Shown in pieces: positions 1 through 10,190 of a DNA stretch of 64,000 nucleotides. Within the stretch, counting starts at the first letter, position 1; each line of letters starts with the position of its first letter. Both the position numbers and the translations under genes were made by a program. This DNA comes from Stictocephala bisonia (Eukaryota > Arthropoda > Insecta > Hemiptera > Membracidae): assembly GCA_035578905.1 (NCBI GenBank), contig JAQJVL010000253.1, positions 1,111,481 to 1,175,480 on the forward strand, written 5' to 3'. A model generated the notes under the pieces. It was not told the origin of the DNA and did no database searches. It worked only from the letters and a program-made list of their open reading frames with translations.

Positions 1-152
1 GGAATACTTAGATGGGACATAACAGAGAAAAAGTTACGTATTTTAATTAAGAGTTAACAAACGTGAATAAAATATTTTCCTTGTGATGTATTAAATATAT
101 TTAGTGTAACATTTACTCAGTATTTGAAGTAAAAAAATGGGTTGTCTAAAAA

Positions 153-1060
153 TACACAGGGTGTTCCTAAACTTTGTTCCAAAACATTAGGTTGTGATTC
201 GTTGAGTAAAAATATGACGTCTGCTCTGTTTCATTTTATTAGACATTGAGTTGCTGGTGTTAAATGCATACCATCTCAGCTGATGAAGTAAACATTAAAC
301 AGCTGATATTTGAGCATTTGCATTACAGATTACTCATCATATGATTATGATATGTAAATAGTTTTGTGAGTTATAGTACAATAATTTTTGTTTCATTATT
401 AGTTTTTATTACTTAAATATTTTAATTAGTTTCTTTGTGCTTAATTATCAGTAATGGAACATCTATTATTGCACTAGAACTCACAAAAACTATTTACTTA
501 TCATAATCTAACATATCAACGATAAGTAATCTGTGATACAAATACTAAATATCAGCTGTTTAATGTTTACTTAATCAGCTGAGATGGTATGCATTGAACA
601 CCAGCAATTCAATGTCTAATAAAATGAAACTGAGCATATTGCCTAAATTAGTATCACTTCTTTATAACTAAACGGATTTTATTCAATTAGGACCTGTTAG
701 ATTTATTATTACATTTTGCAACGTTTTTATATCTTGTGCATAATTTCTAATATTACGCGTTTTTACGCAATTTACAATTAAAAGGTTTTAAGTGCCGCCA
801 TTTGAAAATGTTGAAGATAATAAAATAATATTATCACAAACTCTAAGAAAGCATACATAACAGGTACCTCCATTCCAAATTTGAGCACTATATTGTAAGG
901 AGTTATGAAATTACTCATCATTTAGTGAAAATACTAAAATTACCGCCATATTGAAAACGAAGCATGTTTAGACCTATAAGTATAAGAACATTTTACTTAT
1001 ATTTACCCAACTAATCATAACCTAAAATTTTGGAACATAGTTTGGGAACACCCTGTATAA
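153..1060. mobile_element. Non-autonomous foldback DNA element, ACAGGGTGTT ends
   Basis: The ends are inverted repeats of about 55 bp. The left end begins ACACAGGGTGTTCCTAAACT and the reverse complement of the right end begins ATACAGGGTGTTCCCAAACT, with similarity continuing inward. No transposase reading frame is present, so this is a MITE-like or foldback element of about 0.9 kb that would need an enzyme from elsewhere. Its terminal motif recurs in the elements at 14975-16250, 18418-19697 and 47340-48535. I cannot assign a transposon superfamily from sequence alone. A clear target-site duplication is not visible. Confidence 0.8.
228..630. repeat. Internal inverted repeat nested in the first foldback element
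   Basis: Positions 228-378 and 471-630 are inverted copies of about 150-160 bp at roughly 85-90% identity by eye, with a loop of about 90 bp. A shared block is the reverse-complementary CATACCATCTCAGCTGA (left arm) and TCAGCTGAGATGGTATG (right arm). The arms lie inside the outer terminal inverted repeats, so a single strand could fold into one long hairpin with two paired segments. Confidence 0.85.
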
Positions 1061-1560
1061 CTGACCGATCACCCTCCTGAAACTATTTTATCATTTATCA
1101 TGGTTTGTAAATTGGCATGGTAATAATAACGATCATATCAAAGAGAGTTACACAAATTATTCGATAGTGATAATTATTTTTAATGTATGACATTGTTGAA
1201 TGATATCATATTTTATCAAAATAATCATATTATACGCTGAGTTAAATATTATTATATATTACTGTTCTTTGAAATTCTTGAGTTGTTTACTCTGTTTAAC
1301 GGGATTGTTTTTTCTTTTTAGAAATTGTCTATTTCGTGTTCTTTTTTATTTCAGTTTTGAAATTTTGTTCATTCATTTGTATGTTTATTTTCTTAGTGTT
1401 TGTTTTTGTCTTTCTAGTTCCCTTTTCCTTTTAGCCATTCATTGTGTTGTTATATAATTTTTAACTATATTTATGTTTATTATAGCAAATCATTAACAAT
1501 TTCAATCGTAATTCTCTTCAAACTTAAACAACGTAGGTACGTGACTAATGATATTATTTC
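1061..1560. other. AT-rich spacer, no gene seen
   Basis: Low-complexity AT-rich DNA. An 85-codon open frame at 1200-1457 is rich in Phe, Leu, Ile and Cys, has no recognisable domain, and is what AT-rich DNA gives by chance. Confidence 0.6.
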
Positions 1561-2060
1561 CACTCAATATACGATCACAATAACCAACAATTAATGGCCC
1601 ACCTAACCATCCAACGACAATGATAACTCACCATATCACCCTTATGTGATACAATGCAAGCATAATTATACTCAACCACCAACACAATCAACTAATAGTT
1701 TTGGCCTACAAAATAAAACTGTAATGCTATTTTAGCCCAACAAATCGTTTACCTTCCGCTTACATGAAATTTGTGACACTAGTTGCTTCACAATTAACCT
1801 CATAAATGAATCATACGACAGTCCGTTTATGCAGGCTATGTATTTCACAATTCATTTTTAAGACACCGATCGATTAGATATGAGTGTAGATGAATGCGTG
1901 TAGTCTTTGCTACTTACTAATCCCCATCCTTCTCTAGTAATGTTCACGTCAATGTTCATTGAGTGGACGCTGAGTCAGTATTAGTGGAACCAAGTATAGA
2001 ACCTATCACCTACAATCTCCAAACCAATTTGTCTCCAAGAAGGTGGGTTACAGCACTTTA
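1561..2060 (-). repeat. Degenerate copy of the composite G-rich-minisatellite family
   Basis: The part at about 1870-2060 matches 49300-49690 in the same orientation: the GTGTAGTC/ATTACTAACT region, the CTCTAGTAATGTTCACGTCAATG block and a final GTTACAGCACT. It is inverted relative to the copy at 11779-12070. The part at 1570-1870 contains eroded CCACC-rich stretches that may be remains of the minisatellite arm. The function is unknown. It is non-coding. Confidence 0.6.
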
Positions 2061-2825
2061 TAGGTTTATTATTTTAATAAAATGATTTATTTATGTGGCT
2101 AAATATAAATTTAAATGCAATACCACATGCATCTTCATTTAATTAATGCAATATAATTAAATGGAGAGTATACAAAATCTATATCACGTTATTTGGCACC
2201 AACTACAAACAGAATTTGTAAGAAACCATCTGGTATACAATTGTTAATATACAGTATGTGGTAATTATAGGCACACTATAGTTTATTTTAGGCTTGATTC
2301 TATAGACATCACAAAACGAGCTGTAAGTGTATATTAGTAATATTCTAAAAGCACAGGCTTGAGACTGCACCATTCTTTTTGAATCTGTCACTTTTGTTCA
2401 AATGCTTTGCTTACAAAGCTTTGTATCACTAAAAAAGGGTTTTTAAGCAAGGTTCATGTACATCTTCATAAACACTATGAATGGTTCTTTGTTGCCTTTG
2501 ACATTTTGACAATGAAATGTCTGAGTAACTGATTACAAACGTAACAAAGACATTCCTTTACGAGTACATCTCTTTTTTATACTGCTAACCCTAAAGTCAG
2601 TTTCAAAATCATGCTAAAACTTATGTAAAAAACTTTTTATTAATAAAAATTTGAATTAATGGACGGCACTTAAGGACACGCAAATTTCAGGTAGGACCAA
2701 ATTTGACCCCAGAATAGTAGTTATAGTGGATTTTCCGATAACTTTTATAGATCAATAAATATGATAACTGAAAATTTACAATGTCCAATAATTCTAATTA
2801 CTGGTAATATTACTGATACTCGCAT
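2061..2825. other. AT-rich spacer, no gene seen
   Basis: No domain-like reading frame, RNA gene or clear repeat. The 62-codon minus-strand frame at 2203-2391 shows no recognisable features. Confidence 0.55.
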
Positions 2826-3057
2826 AATTAGATACGATATAAATGATAATTAGATACGATATCAATGATAATTAGATACTATATCAATGATAATTAGATA
2901 CGATATCAATGATAATTAGATTTTTTTTAATTGATACGATATCAATGATAATTAGATACGATATCAATGATAATTAGATACTATATCAATGATAATTAGA
3001 TACGATATCAATGATAATTAGATACGATATCAATGATAATTAGATACGATATGAATG
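2826..3057. repeat. 22-bp AT-rich tandem repeat
   Basis: About ten copies of a 22-bp unit, consensus AATTAGATACGATATCAATG plus AT. The array is broken near 2920 by a T-run (TTTTTTTTAATT). Variants are single substitutions (GATACT for GATACG, ATAAATG for ATCAATG). Each unit contains the palindrome GATATC. Confidence 0.95.
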
Positions 3058-3299
3058 CTAATCGAAATTTACAGGATCCATTCAATCGTCGAATAATATG
3101 ATTCACTTCAGTCGTATTATTTTAAAGGTTCGAGTAACATATGTTGTTATATTTTATATAAATGGTTTAAAATAATGCTTTAAATAGATAGAGATATAAT
3201 TGGAATTAAATTGAAAATATAATAGTAGATTAATTTCCATACAAACAAAATAACTTTTTCATTGGTTAACATAAGTATTTATACTGTTTACTTCTAATC

Positions 3300-4018
3300 C
3301 TTCACAGAAAAAATGTGAGGTCCTGGGCACAACTGGAAAAAAGGATAGAACAACTAGTGGAATCATGATTGAAGATGAACCGCTAAAGGAGGTGGAAAGT
3401 TTCAAGTATTTGGGAGGCACAACTTATGCAAATGGGGGAAATGACAGAGAGATTGGGGAGCGGACAGGCAGAATCATTTGTACGAAGTGTTAGGAGCCTA
3501 GTTTGGAACAAGAACGTACCACAAAAAAGCAAGGCAGTGCTATACCGGAGTTTCTACGTGACGATACTGACACGTACAGAAGGAACATGGGCATGAAGAA
3601 AATGTATATAAGCAGAATACAAATGAGTGAAGTGAAATGTCTGCGAAGTCGAATAGGAGTACCCAGACAATAGAGGATGAGTAATAAAGAGGTCAGGGAA
3701 ATGTTAAAAGAGGAACCCTTGTATTGGAGGATAGATAAGTCAAGACTGAGATGGTATGGGCACTTGCAGAGAATGGAAGAGAACAGGATTCCCGGGAAGA
3801 TGCATGAAATAGAGGTGGGAGGGAAGCGACCGAGAGGAGGACCAAAAAAGATATAGATGGCTGAAAGGAGTGGAAGAGGGTGTTAAGTGGACAACAAAGG
3901 ACTGAACCTGAGTAAAAACTGAAAGATGGTGAGAATACAGAACTACTTGACGAGGCTTATGTTCTAATCATACCCAAGCTGTGGCTTGAAACTTTGCAAG
4001 ATGATGATTATGATTAAT
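3300..4018 (+). pseudogene. 5'-truncated RTE-like LINE, C-terminal reverse transcriptase fragment
   Basis: Read in shifting plus-strand frames, the segment encodes the C-terminal half of an RTE-type reverse transcriptase. In order: EVESFKYLGGT (about 3390-3423), NDREIGERTGRII, then after a frameshift near 3478 FVRSVRSLVWNKNVPQKSKA, then the SRIQMSEVKCLRSRIGV region, and finally RLRWYGHLQRMEENRIPGK followed by KRPRGGPKK (about 3747-3848). The LRWYGH..RM and RPRGGPKK motifs are hallmarks of this family's C-terminus. Stops and frameshifts show it is dead. It ends in GATGATGATTATGATTAATG, a short-repeat tail typical of RTE elements. The YADD active site lies upstream of the truncation and is absent. 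Confidence 0.85.
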
Positions 4019-4574
4019 GAATCTCATTGGAATAATAAGCAATTCAAATCATGTTAAATACCTCTTGCTTGAAAAACTTATTTCAATGTAATTTACAATG
4101 GCCTAAAGGATCAAATTCTAATAGTACATAAAACATTATTTTGAATGTCAATTTTATTGGTTGGCAGCAGTCGCGTTGGCACAATAAATGCTGTAAATAG
4201 GTTTTGGATCACATATTTGAAAAATATATTTCTGTTGATTAATGAAAAATGTAGATTTTTGAACATTTTGCTTACTATTACAAAATGAAAAAAATAATTT
4301 TGATTTGCGAAAGAAACCAAATTATTCCTTATGATTGTTTTTATTCATAAAATCTTTTAATCGGCATAGTTACTTTGAAATATGATTTAGAAGCTAATTC
4401 AGACAAAACCAATCGGCTTGATGTCGTATATCTTAGATATTTAAGTATTTAATTACTTGTTAACAAACTTGAAGTAGTTTTGTCAATAACTTATCATCTT
4501 AAGGTTGAACTAAGTTGTTTAATAATATTAAAGGTAAACAAAAGATCATACTGACGAATACATTTATTTACGAT
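4019..4574. other. AT-rich spacer, no gene seen
   Basis: Unremarkable AT-rich DNA between the RTE-like fragment and the 42-bp array. The minus-strand 69-codon frame at 4111-4320 has no recognisable domain. Confidence 0.55.
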
Positions 4575-5433
4575 TGCAAAGGACTTTTACTTAGAACTAA
4601 AGCAGGTTGTTATTATTGCAAAGGACTTTTACTTAGAACTAAAGCAGGTTGTTATTATCGTAAAGGACTTTTACTTAGAACTAAAGCAGGTTGTTATTAT
4701 TGTAAAGGACTTTTACTTAGAACTAAAGCAGGTTGTTATTATTGCAAAGGACTTTTACTTAGAACTAAAGCAGGTTGTTATTACTGTAAAGGACTTTTAC
4801 TTAGAACTAAAGCAGGTTGTTATTATTGTAAAGGACTTTTACTTAGAACTAAAGCAGGTTGTTACTATCGTAAAGGACTTTTACTTAGAACTAAAGCAGG
4901 TTGTTATTATTGCAAAGGACTTTTACTTAGAACTAAAGCAGGTTGTTATTATTGTAAAGGACTTTTACTTAGAACTAAAGCAGGTTGTTATTATTGTAAA
5001 GGACTTTTACTTAGAACTAAAGCAGGTTGTTATTATTGTAAAGGACTTTTACTTAGAACTAAAGCAGGTTGATATTATTGTAAAGGACTTTTACTTAGAA
5101 CTTAAGCAGGTTGTTATTATTGTAAAGGACTTTTACTTAGAACTAAAGCAGGTTGTTATTATTGTAAAGGACTTGTAAAGGACTTTTACTTAGAACTAAA
5201 GCAGGTTGATATTATTGTAAAGGACTTTTACTTAGAACTTAAGCAGGTTGTTATTATTGTAAAGGACTTTTACTTAGAACTAAAGCAGGTTGTTATTATT
5301 GTAAAGGACTTTTACTTAGAACTAAAGCAGGTTGTTATTATTGTAAAGGACTTTTACTTAGAACTAAAGCAGGTTGTTATTATTGTAAAGGACTTTTACT
5401 TAGAACTAAAGCAGGTTGTTATTATTATAAAGA
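4575..5433 (+). repeat. 42-bp minisatellite, about 20 copies, with a chance open frame
   Basis: The unit is 42 bp, including AAAGGACTTTTACTTAGAAC and TAAAGCAGGTTG, repeated about 20 times with very few differences. One copy near 5170 carries a small internal duplication. Because 42 is a multiple of three, a frame from 4515 to 5072 stays open for 185 codons and translates as repeated CKGLLLRTKAGCYY. It ends where one copy has TGA for TGT, while the DNA repeat continues unchanged to about 5433. The open frame therefore follows from the unit length and is not good evidence of a gene. Confidence 0.93.
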
Positions 5434-5440
5434 AGTTCGA

Positions 5441-5890
5441 GTATCAAGCTATTACACAGTTAGACATATTATACGTCTTTAAATACTAAACAAATTCAAT
5501 CAATTAATACAATGGTAAAATATTTACTATGGAAGAAATACTTTTTCTTGATTGGACGTTTGCTAACATTGTATTATACAAGAATCCAGACAAATAAATT
5601 ACAGAGAAGAAAATAAGTTTTTTATATTTTTAACAGCCGTATGCGTGGTTCAAAATGCTTTTCAATTGTTTAGAGTGTTGTAAAACCCTAAGTTACAAAT
5701 AAAAACATCAGTAAAATCCTCCCCTATTGCCATTATACTCCATCCTGGGACGACAGAGTGGGTCAACTAAAGTATCAAACTTGTATATTATTATGCTGAA
5801 ATACATTTAAGAAGCTTTTTAGTACTATATTAAAAAACTCTATTTTATTTTAAATAGAAAAGAATAAAGCTTGTTGTTTGACCCCACGTT
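5441..5890. other. AT-rich spacer, no gene seen
   Basis: No coding or RNA signal. The slightly more GC-rich stretch around 5720-5770 is unassigned. Confidence 0.5.
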
Positions 5891-6375
5891 GTCAGGGAAT
5901 GTCATGGATTACCACTGTACATTTATGGATGAGTGGGTAGGTCATAAACAATGTACGTGTATGGGTGGGTGGGTAGGTCATCACCATCGTATGACTCTAA
6001 ATGTGTGGGTGGCCGGGAGGGCCATGACCACTGTACGTGTATGGTGTAATGTGCAACTCATCCCCACTCAACCAAACACATACAATGGTAATGGACCTCC
6101 CACCTACCCTCACATGTACAGTAGAGTGCTCATGGCCCTCCCACCCTCCTTCATACATACAGTGGTAATGGCAATACCACACAGCCTCTCACGTATAGAT
6201 GTGATAGCCCTTCTACCCACCCTACCATTCATAAACGTACAGTGCTGATGGCCATCCCACCTACCCATACATACAAAGTGTTGATTACCCTTCCACCCAC
6301 TCTCACACGTAAAATGGCGATGAGCCTCCCACCTACTCATACACGTACGTACTATCATACGTGAATGGGTGGGTG
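5891..6375. repeat. G-rich minisatellite in head-to-head inverted arrangement
   Basis: From about 5910 to 6045 the units read TGTACGTGTATGGGTGGGTG on the plus strand. From about 6060 to 6355 the same units appear as reverse complement (CCCACCTACCC... ATACA), and a short plus-strand unit reappears at 6357-6380. Units are irregular, about 36-44 bp. GGGTGGGTGGGTAGG at 5963-5977 is a near-complete G-quadruplex motif. Overlapping open frames on both strands (5871-6248, 5997-6182, 6110-6358) are shadows of the repeat. It belongs to the same family as the arrays at 12.3, 50.6, 54.4 and 60.8 kb. Confidence 0.85.
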
Positions 6376-7062
6376 TATGTATTTAGTTATTGCCAGCAAT
6401 TACTCTTTTGTCTGAATTATCTGTGTGATTGCTTCCATGGAAAGTCTCATAATTTAATGTAACTTTTCGGTAACTTCTATTAAAATTTTAGTAGTTTAAG
6501 GTTATATTATTTGTATCAAACTTTGTAAAATCCATCTTTCAACACACACTTCTAGCCTATTTCATATACAATACTATATTTTATAAATTCATTTATCTAT
6601 CTATTTATTGTCATGGAAATAAATGAAATACTGAAGGGTACGTTTAAAATGCCAGTTTACGATAAAAATATGTAATAATAATTGAGCAAACACATATTTT
6701 TGAATTTCAAAATTTTTACTTTCTATTATCACTCGTTAAGTTATTATGTTACCATAAATGAGTTAGTGATTTACATGTAACCAAAATAAGAATATGTTAG
6801 TTTTTATGGACTATCACAACTGTGTGTATGGTTGGGGTAAGTGTCATAACTACCATACATGAATCAGAGGGCATATTTGTAGAACTGAACATAAATGCGT
6901 TGCTGATCATATGTTACTAATTCTGTTTCAATATAAATTTACATTATTTAGAATACATAAAAAATGATGTAACCTTGTCAGTTCAAAAGATTAGGCATAC
7001 GGATAAATTGACAAACGCAGTTATAATATCTCTGCAAATAGTATTGTAATGTTGTACCTTAA
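6376..7062. other. AT-rich spacer, no gene seen
   Basis: A short G-rich remnant near 6822-6860 (GTGTGTATGGTTGGGGTAAG) resembles one minisatellite unit. Otherwise nothing is recognisable. Confidence 0.5.
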
Positions 7063-7117
<55 letters not shown>

Positions 7118-7118
7118 T
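7063..7118. repeat. (AT)n microsatellite
   Basis: Essentially uninterrupted AT dinucleotides from 7071 to 7110, with imperfect ATATAC flanks. Confidence 0.98.
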
Positions 7119-7745
7119 AACTTAACCGTAACATAAATGAGTTATTAAAAATTTTAAGTTTTCATGGATTAAACCCATTCTTGACAGTTAAGTACTATAT
7201 AATTACTTCAAACAACTTTGAAAATGATCTACTTCTCGTAACCCAAAGTGTTCCCAGGGGGGCACTTTCAGAGACAGAGAAATGTTCCGTCACTATCACT
7301 CTTTTAGAATTTTAAACTTACTGTTCTTGTCTAATCTAGCACAAAACAGAAATAGAACATACTAGATATGTGTCTTATTATACAAGTGTCATATATTATT
7401 TATCTCTATTGGAAGGAACCTATCTTATATGTATAATAGCTATAATTTCGATCGATTATACGGTATATATACCATAAGTATCTTATTTAATTGTCTTGTA
7501 ATTTTTCGGTTTGCATCAAATGTATTTAAATGTTTAAATTGCGCTGGCGGGTAAAAAGAAACTATTACTAATGGTTACGGACCATAGAAACTAGACGATA
7601 AAATATTAATTGAGAATTACGTATATTTTTATTGTTCCTGCTAAAGGAATCACAAACAGCATTCACGTTGGGGTTAAGAGAAGGGGGCAAAAATTTAGAC
7701 ATTGGGCTGCTCAATTATTAAAAAAAATATTTTTATCATATTTCT
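7119..7745. other. AT-rich spacer, no gene seen
   Basis: No reading frame or RNA of note. A short G-run lies at 7257-7262. Confidence 0.5.
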
Positions 7746-8010
7746 TGTTTCAACAGTGAATTTTTAATTTCAAACAGTAATATTTAAACATGGAAAAGAA
7801 TGGATAAACTTGTATTAACCTGCAAAGTTAATTTAAACACTATCTTTATAATATTATGTGTTTCAACGATGAATTTCAAACAGTAATATTTAAACATGGA
7901 AAAGAATGGATAAACTTTTATTAACATGCAAAGTTAATTTAAAAACTATCTTCATAATATTTTGTGTTTCAACGATGAATTTCAAACGGTGATATTTAAT
8001 ATTTCAAAAT
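7746..8010. repeat. Tandem repeat of about 106-113 bp, 2.4 copies
   Basis: Units begin with TGTTTCAAC at 7746, 7859 and 7965. They share CAAACAGTAATATTTAAACA and TGGAAAAGAATGGATAAAC and are about 93-95% alike by eye. The first unit is longer because of a few extra bases after TGAATTT. The third copy is partial. Confidence 0.9.
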
Positions 8011-8222
8011 AATTGATAAGCTTACAGTTCAGTACACATTTCACGATATTGTTTTTAATCAACATATGTTTCAAGATATATCCTGCCTTTTCATTTTGTT
8101 TATTTGTATTACAACATATTTTATAAATAAACAAACACGCAACTATAATGGTTTATTATTTAACAGAGTATTACGTTCATATACATGCTCATTAGTAAAG
8201 CCATTAAGCGGGAATACTATAA

Positions 8223-8375
8223 TAGAGACTGCTCTTTGTTTCATGTTGGTTTTCAATTTAACTTAAACAGTTTCAAGGAGTCTTGTTTCGTTTACCGGAA
8301 ATTTCGCAAACTTTGAGCTGTATTATTCTCTTCACGAAGGATTAAGTTCTTAAGGCAAGAAAAATAAAAATGTCT
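8223..8375. repeat. Dispersed repeat A, copy 1 (partner at 23022-23165)
   Basis: Shares TTGGTTTTCAATTTAACTTA and TTTACCGGAAATTTCGCAAA with 23022-23165 in the same orientation, over about 140 bp with scattered differences. The two copies are open in different frames, which argues against coding. The family is not recognised. Confidence 0.8.
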
Positions 8376-8435
8376 TATTTTATTGTTCATACAACTCTGC
8401 AACTTTAAATTATATAACATACGTGTTGTTATGTA

Positions 8436-8465
8436 TCTATAATTTTTTTTTTTTTTTTTTTTTAG
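8436..8465. repeat. Poly(T) tract
   Basis: A run of about 22 T at 8442-8463 after AT-rich sequence. It could be the tail of a minus-strand retroelement, but no element body is recognisable beside it. Confidence 0.8.
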
Positions 8466-8674
8466 TTTTCTGTAAACGTACTATTCCTTCCTTGATTCTT
8501 CTTCTATTCATTCAGTTTATATGAACTGTCCAAAGCAAAATACTGAAAATCATTTTTGTCAAATAATAAAATTACGATTACCATTTAAATTTGTCTGTTA
8601 TTGCATTGGACACTATTAACATTAATGTGAAATGTTCTCTTAATCTGAAAGTTTTTAATTCAATAGAAATATAT

Positions 8675-8791
8675 GGATCTTTTTTAACTGAACAAAGAAG
8701 TGTGAACAGAGGAAGCGTGATCAGCTTGGAAAGTTGACCAGACGGTCGGTGTCTCTTAACTACTTACTACTAGAAACATCCCCATAAGACA
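8675..8791 (+). repeat. 117-bp direct repeat, upstream copy
   Basis: Nearly identical to 9531-9648: only a couple of differences over about 117 bp, including GGATC/GGAATC at the start and GTGTCTC/GTGACTC inside. Shared blocks include AACTGAACAAAGAAGTGTGA and ACTACTAGAAACATCCCCAT. The two copies flank a 739-bp segment that begins with a hammerhead-like foldback. They could be terminal repeats of a non-autonomous element or a local duplication. Confidence 0.92.
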
Positions 8792-8792
8792 T

Positions 8793-8964
8793 CAGGAGCC
8801 GACGTTTCATCCTCGTTATAGAGTGCCATCTTCAGGGCTACGTAGAAGCACTAGCACTAGCACACGCAAAACTGTGAGTAGTACTGAGTAGTTCTACGTG
8901 TGCCAGTGCTTCTACGAAGCCCTGAAGATGGCACTCTACAACGAGGATGAAACGTCGGCTCCTG
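8793..8964. mobile_element. Foldback A with hammerhead-like motifs on both arms
   Basis: The arms 8793-8866 and 8897-8964 are reverse complements, with one small indel, around a loop of about 30 bp. Reading outward from the loop, each arm gives CTGAAGA (plus strand 8922-8928), a 20-nt insert, then GAAACGTC (8949-8956). The bases before CTGAAGA (AGCC) and after GTC (GGCT) are complementary, as in stem I of a type I hammerhead, and ACGT is self-complementary as in the short stem III of dimeric hammerheads. Stem II does not pair convincingly (only CTC/GAG), so catalysis is doubtful. Penelope-like elements and retrozymes are known carriers of such motifs. Assignment to them here is inference. Confidence 0.6.
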
Positions 8965-9530
8965 TACATAGTTTGACACGGTCGACCCAGAATACCACGA
9001 AAGTGATATTGATTACATTGAGCGTGGAAGCTTCTCCAGGGAAATATATTTGGTTGCTAAACTGTGTTTTTATTTTATTTTTTAGTTTTTTTGTAATATA
9101 TTAATAATTACGTTAAATGTGTAACTCTTGAAAAAGCAATCAAATTTGTTGAGTGTTTTTCATTAATCATATGGAATCACGACAAGTTTGGGACTAATTT
9201 GAACACCAATTTAAAAGCATACTTAAAATTTAAAAAATACATATCGATATATTGTGACTATTTGAAAGTAGGGCTACAGTGTTAAATAAGTACCTTATGT
9301 ATTTTTGCATGTAATTTTTAATGTATCAATATCAATTAAAGAATCGTGACAACATATGTTATTTAGCCATATTTTATTTACAAAATAGTTTGGTATGTAG
9401 AAGTGTTTATGAGGTAAAATTAATTTTATATTGATTACAAGTATTATAAATATCGTGTTTTTAACAATACCTGTTCACATAGATATAGGACGAAGGGATT
9501 GCATCTAAAGTTAGAAAGAAGAGCTAATGA
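8965..9530. other. Segment between the 117-bp direct repeats, no gene seen
   Basis: The first 90 bases (to about 9050) are GC-richer and contain GACACGGTCGACCCAGAATA, probably part of the element carrying foldback A. The remainder is AT-rich with no coding signal. Confidence 0.5.
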
Positions 9531-9648
9531 GGAATCTTTTTTAACTGAACAAAGAAGTGTGAACAGAGGAAGCGTGATCAGCTTGGAAAGTTGACCAGAC
9601 GGTCGGTGACTCTTAACTACTTACTACTAGAAACATCCCCATAAGACA
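9531..9648 (+). repeat. 117-bp direct repeat, downstream copy
   Basis: Second copy of 8675-8791 in the same orientation. Its downstream flank is AT-rich (AATATTTAATAATAAG), unlike the foldback that follows the upstream copy. That makes the pair an element boundary or a partial duplication. Confidence 0.92.
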
Positions 9649-10027
9649 AATATTTAATAATAAGATAATTCAAATATCATTAACACAGGAAAATTGACTT
9701 TAAAACAAAATTGCAATAATATTGTTTTGGATTTCATCTTCATATGCATGAACAATAGAATAAATATATTAATCAAAAAGAGTTTAGTCTAGAATACGTA
9801 GAAATATTATTGAATAAAAAGTACATCAAATGTTTGTAATTTTTTTTTTTTTTTGGAATAGGATTTTATAAATACTGAAAAAAGACGGCCGATAGCATAT
9901 AGATTATAAATTGTCAAAACAACTAAACTGCAAATCATTAGTAATGTGATTGATGTTATAAATAATGAGCTTGAACATTTAATTATCTATTAATTGAAAT
10001 ACAACTGCAAACCTGTATTTATAATAT
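9649..10027. other. AT-rich spacer, no gene seen
   Basis: Contains a poly(T) run at 9840-9854. No coding or RNA signal. Confidence 0.5.
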
Positions 10028-10190
10028 AGCCGGTGTGGTGGCTCAGTGGCTTAACCTTCGGACTGTGGAGGGCTTGGTCCAAGGTTCGAATCCCCACTGA
10101 GCCAACGGCCGGGACTTCACTCGTTGAATAAAGTTCACAAACAGGCCTGTAGGGCCATGTCAACTGGCGAGTGAAGTTTTTATATAACAA
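10028..10190 (+). mobile_element. tRNA-derived SINE-like element
   Basis: It has a tRNA-like head with an A-box-like TGGCTCAGTGG (10039-10049) and a perfect B-box GGTTCGAATCC (10083-10093), followed by a tRNA-unrelated body to about 10190 that ends in an AT-rich region. The spacing suits an internal polymerase III promoter. It is not a working tRNA: no anticodon arm can be drawn, and the A-box region is instead perfectly complementary to CCACTGAGCCA just after the B-box (10095-10105). The reverse strand is open for 66 codons, but that is a by-product of the SINE. Confidence 0.75.

Noticed and set aside
1200..1457. 85-codon hydrophobic membrane protein
   Set aside because: AT-rich codon composition, no domain and no conserved neighbour. 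Such frames are expected by chance.
4515..5072. 185-codon CKGLLLRTKAGCYY protein
   Set aside because: The DNA repeat continues unchanged past the stop codon, and the frame is a by-product of the 42-bp unit.
8793..8964. An active hammerhead ribozyme in foldback A
   Set aside because: The region between CTGAAGA and GAAA does not form stem II, so only the motif resemblance is claimed.
10028..10110. Functional tRNA gene
   Set aside because: Good A- and B-boxes but no anticodon arm or acceptor pairing. The fold is a simple hairpin, so it is SINE-like.
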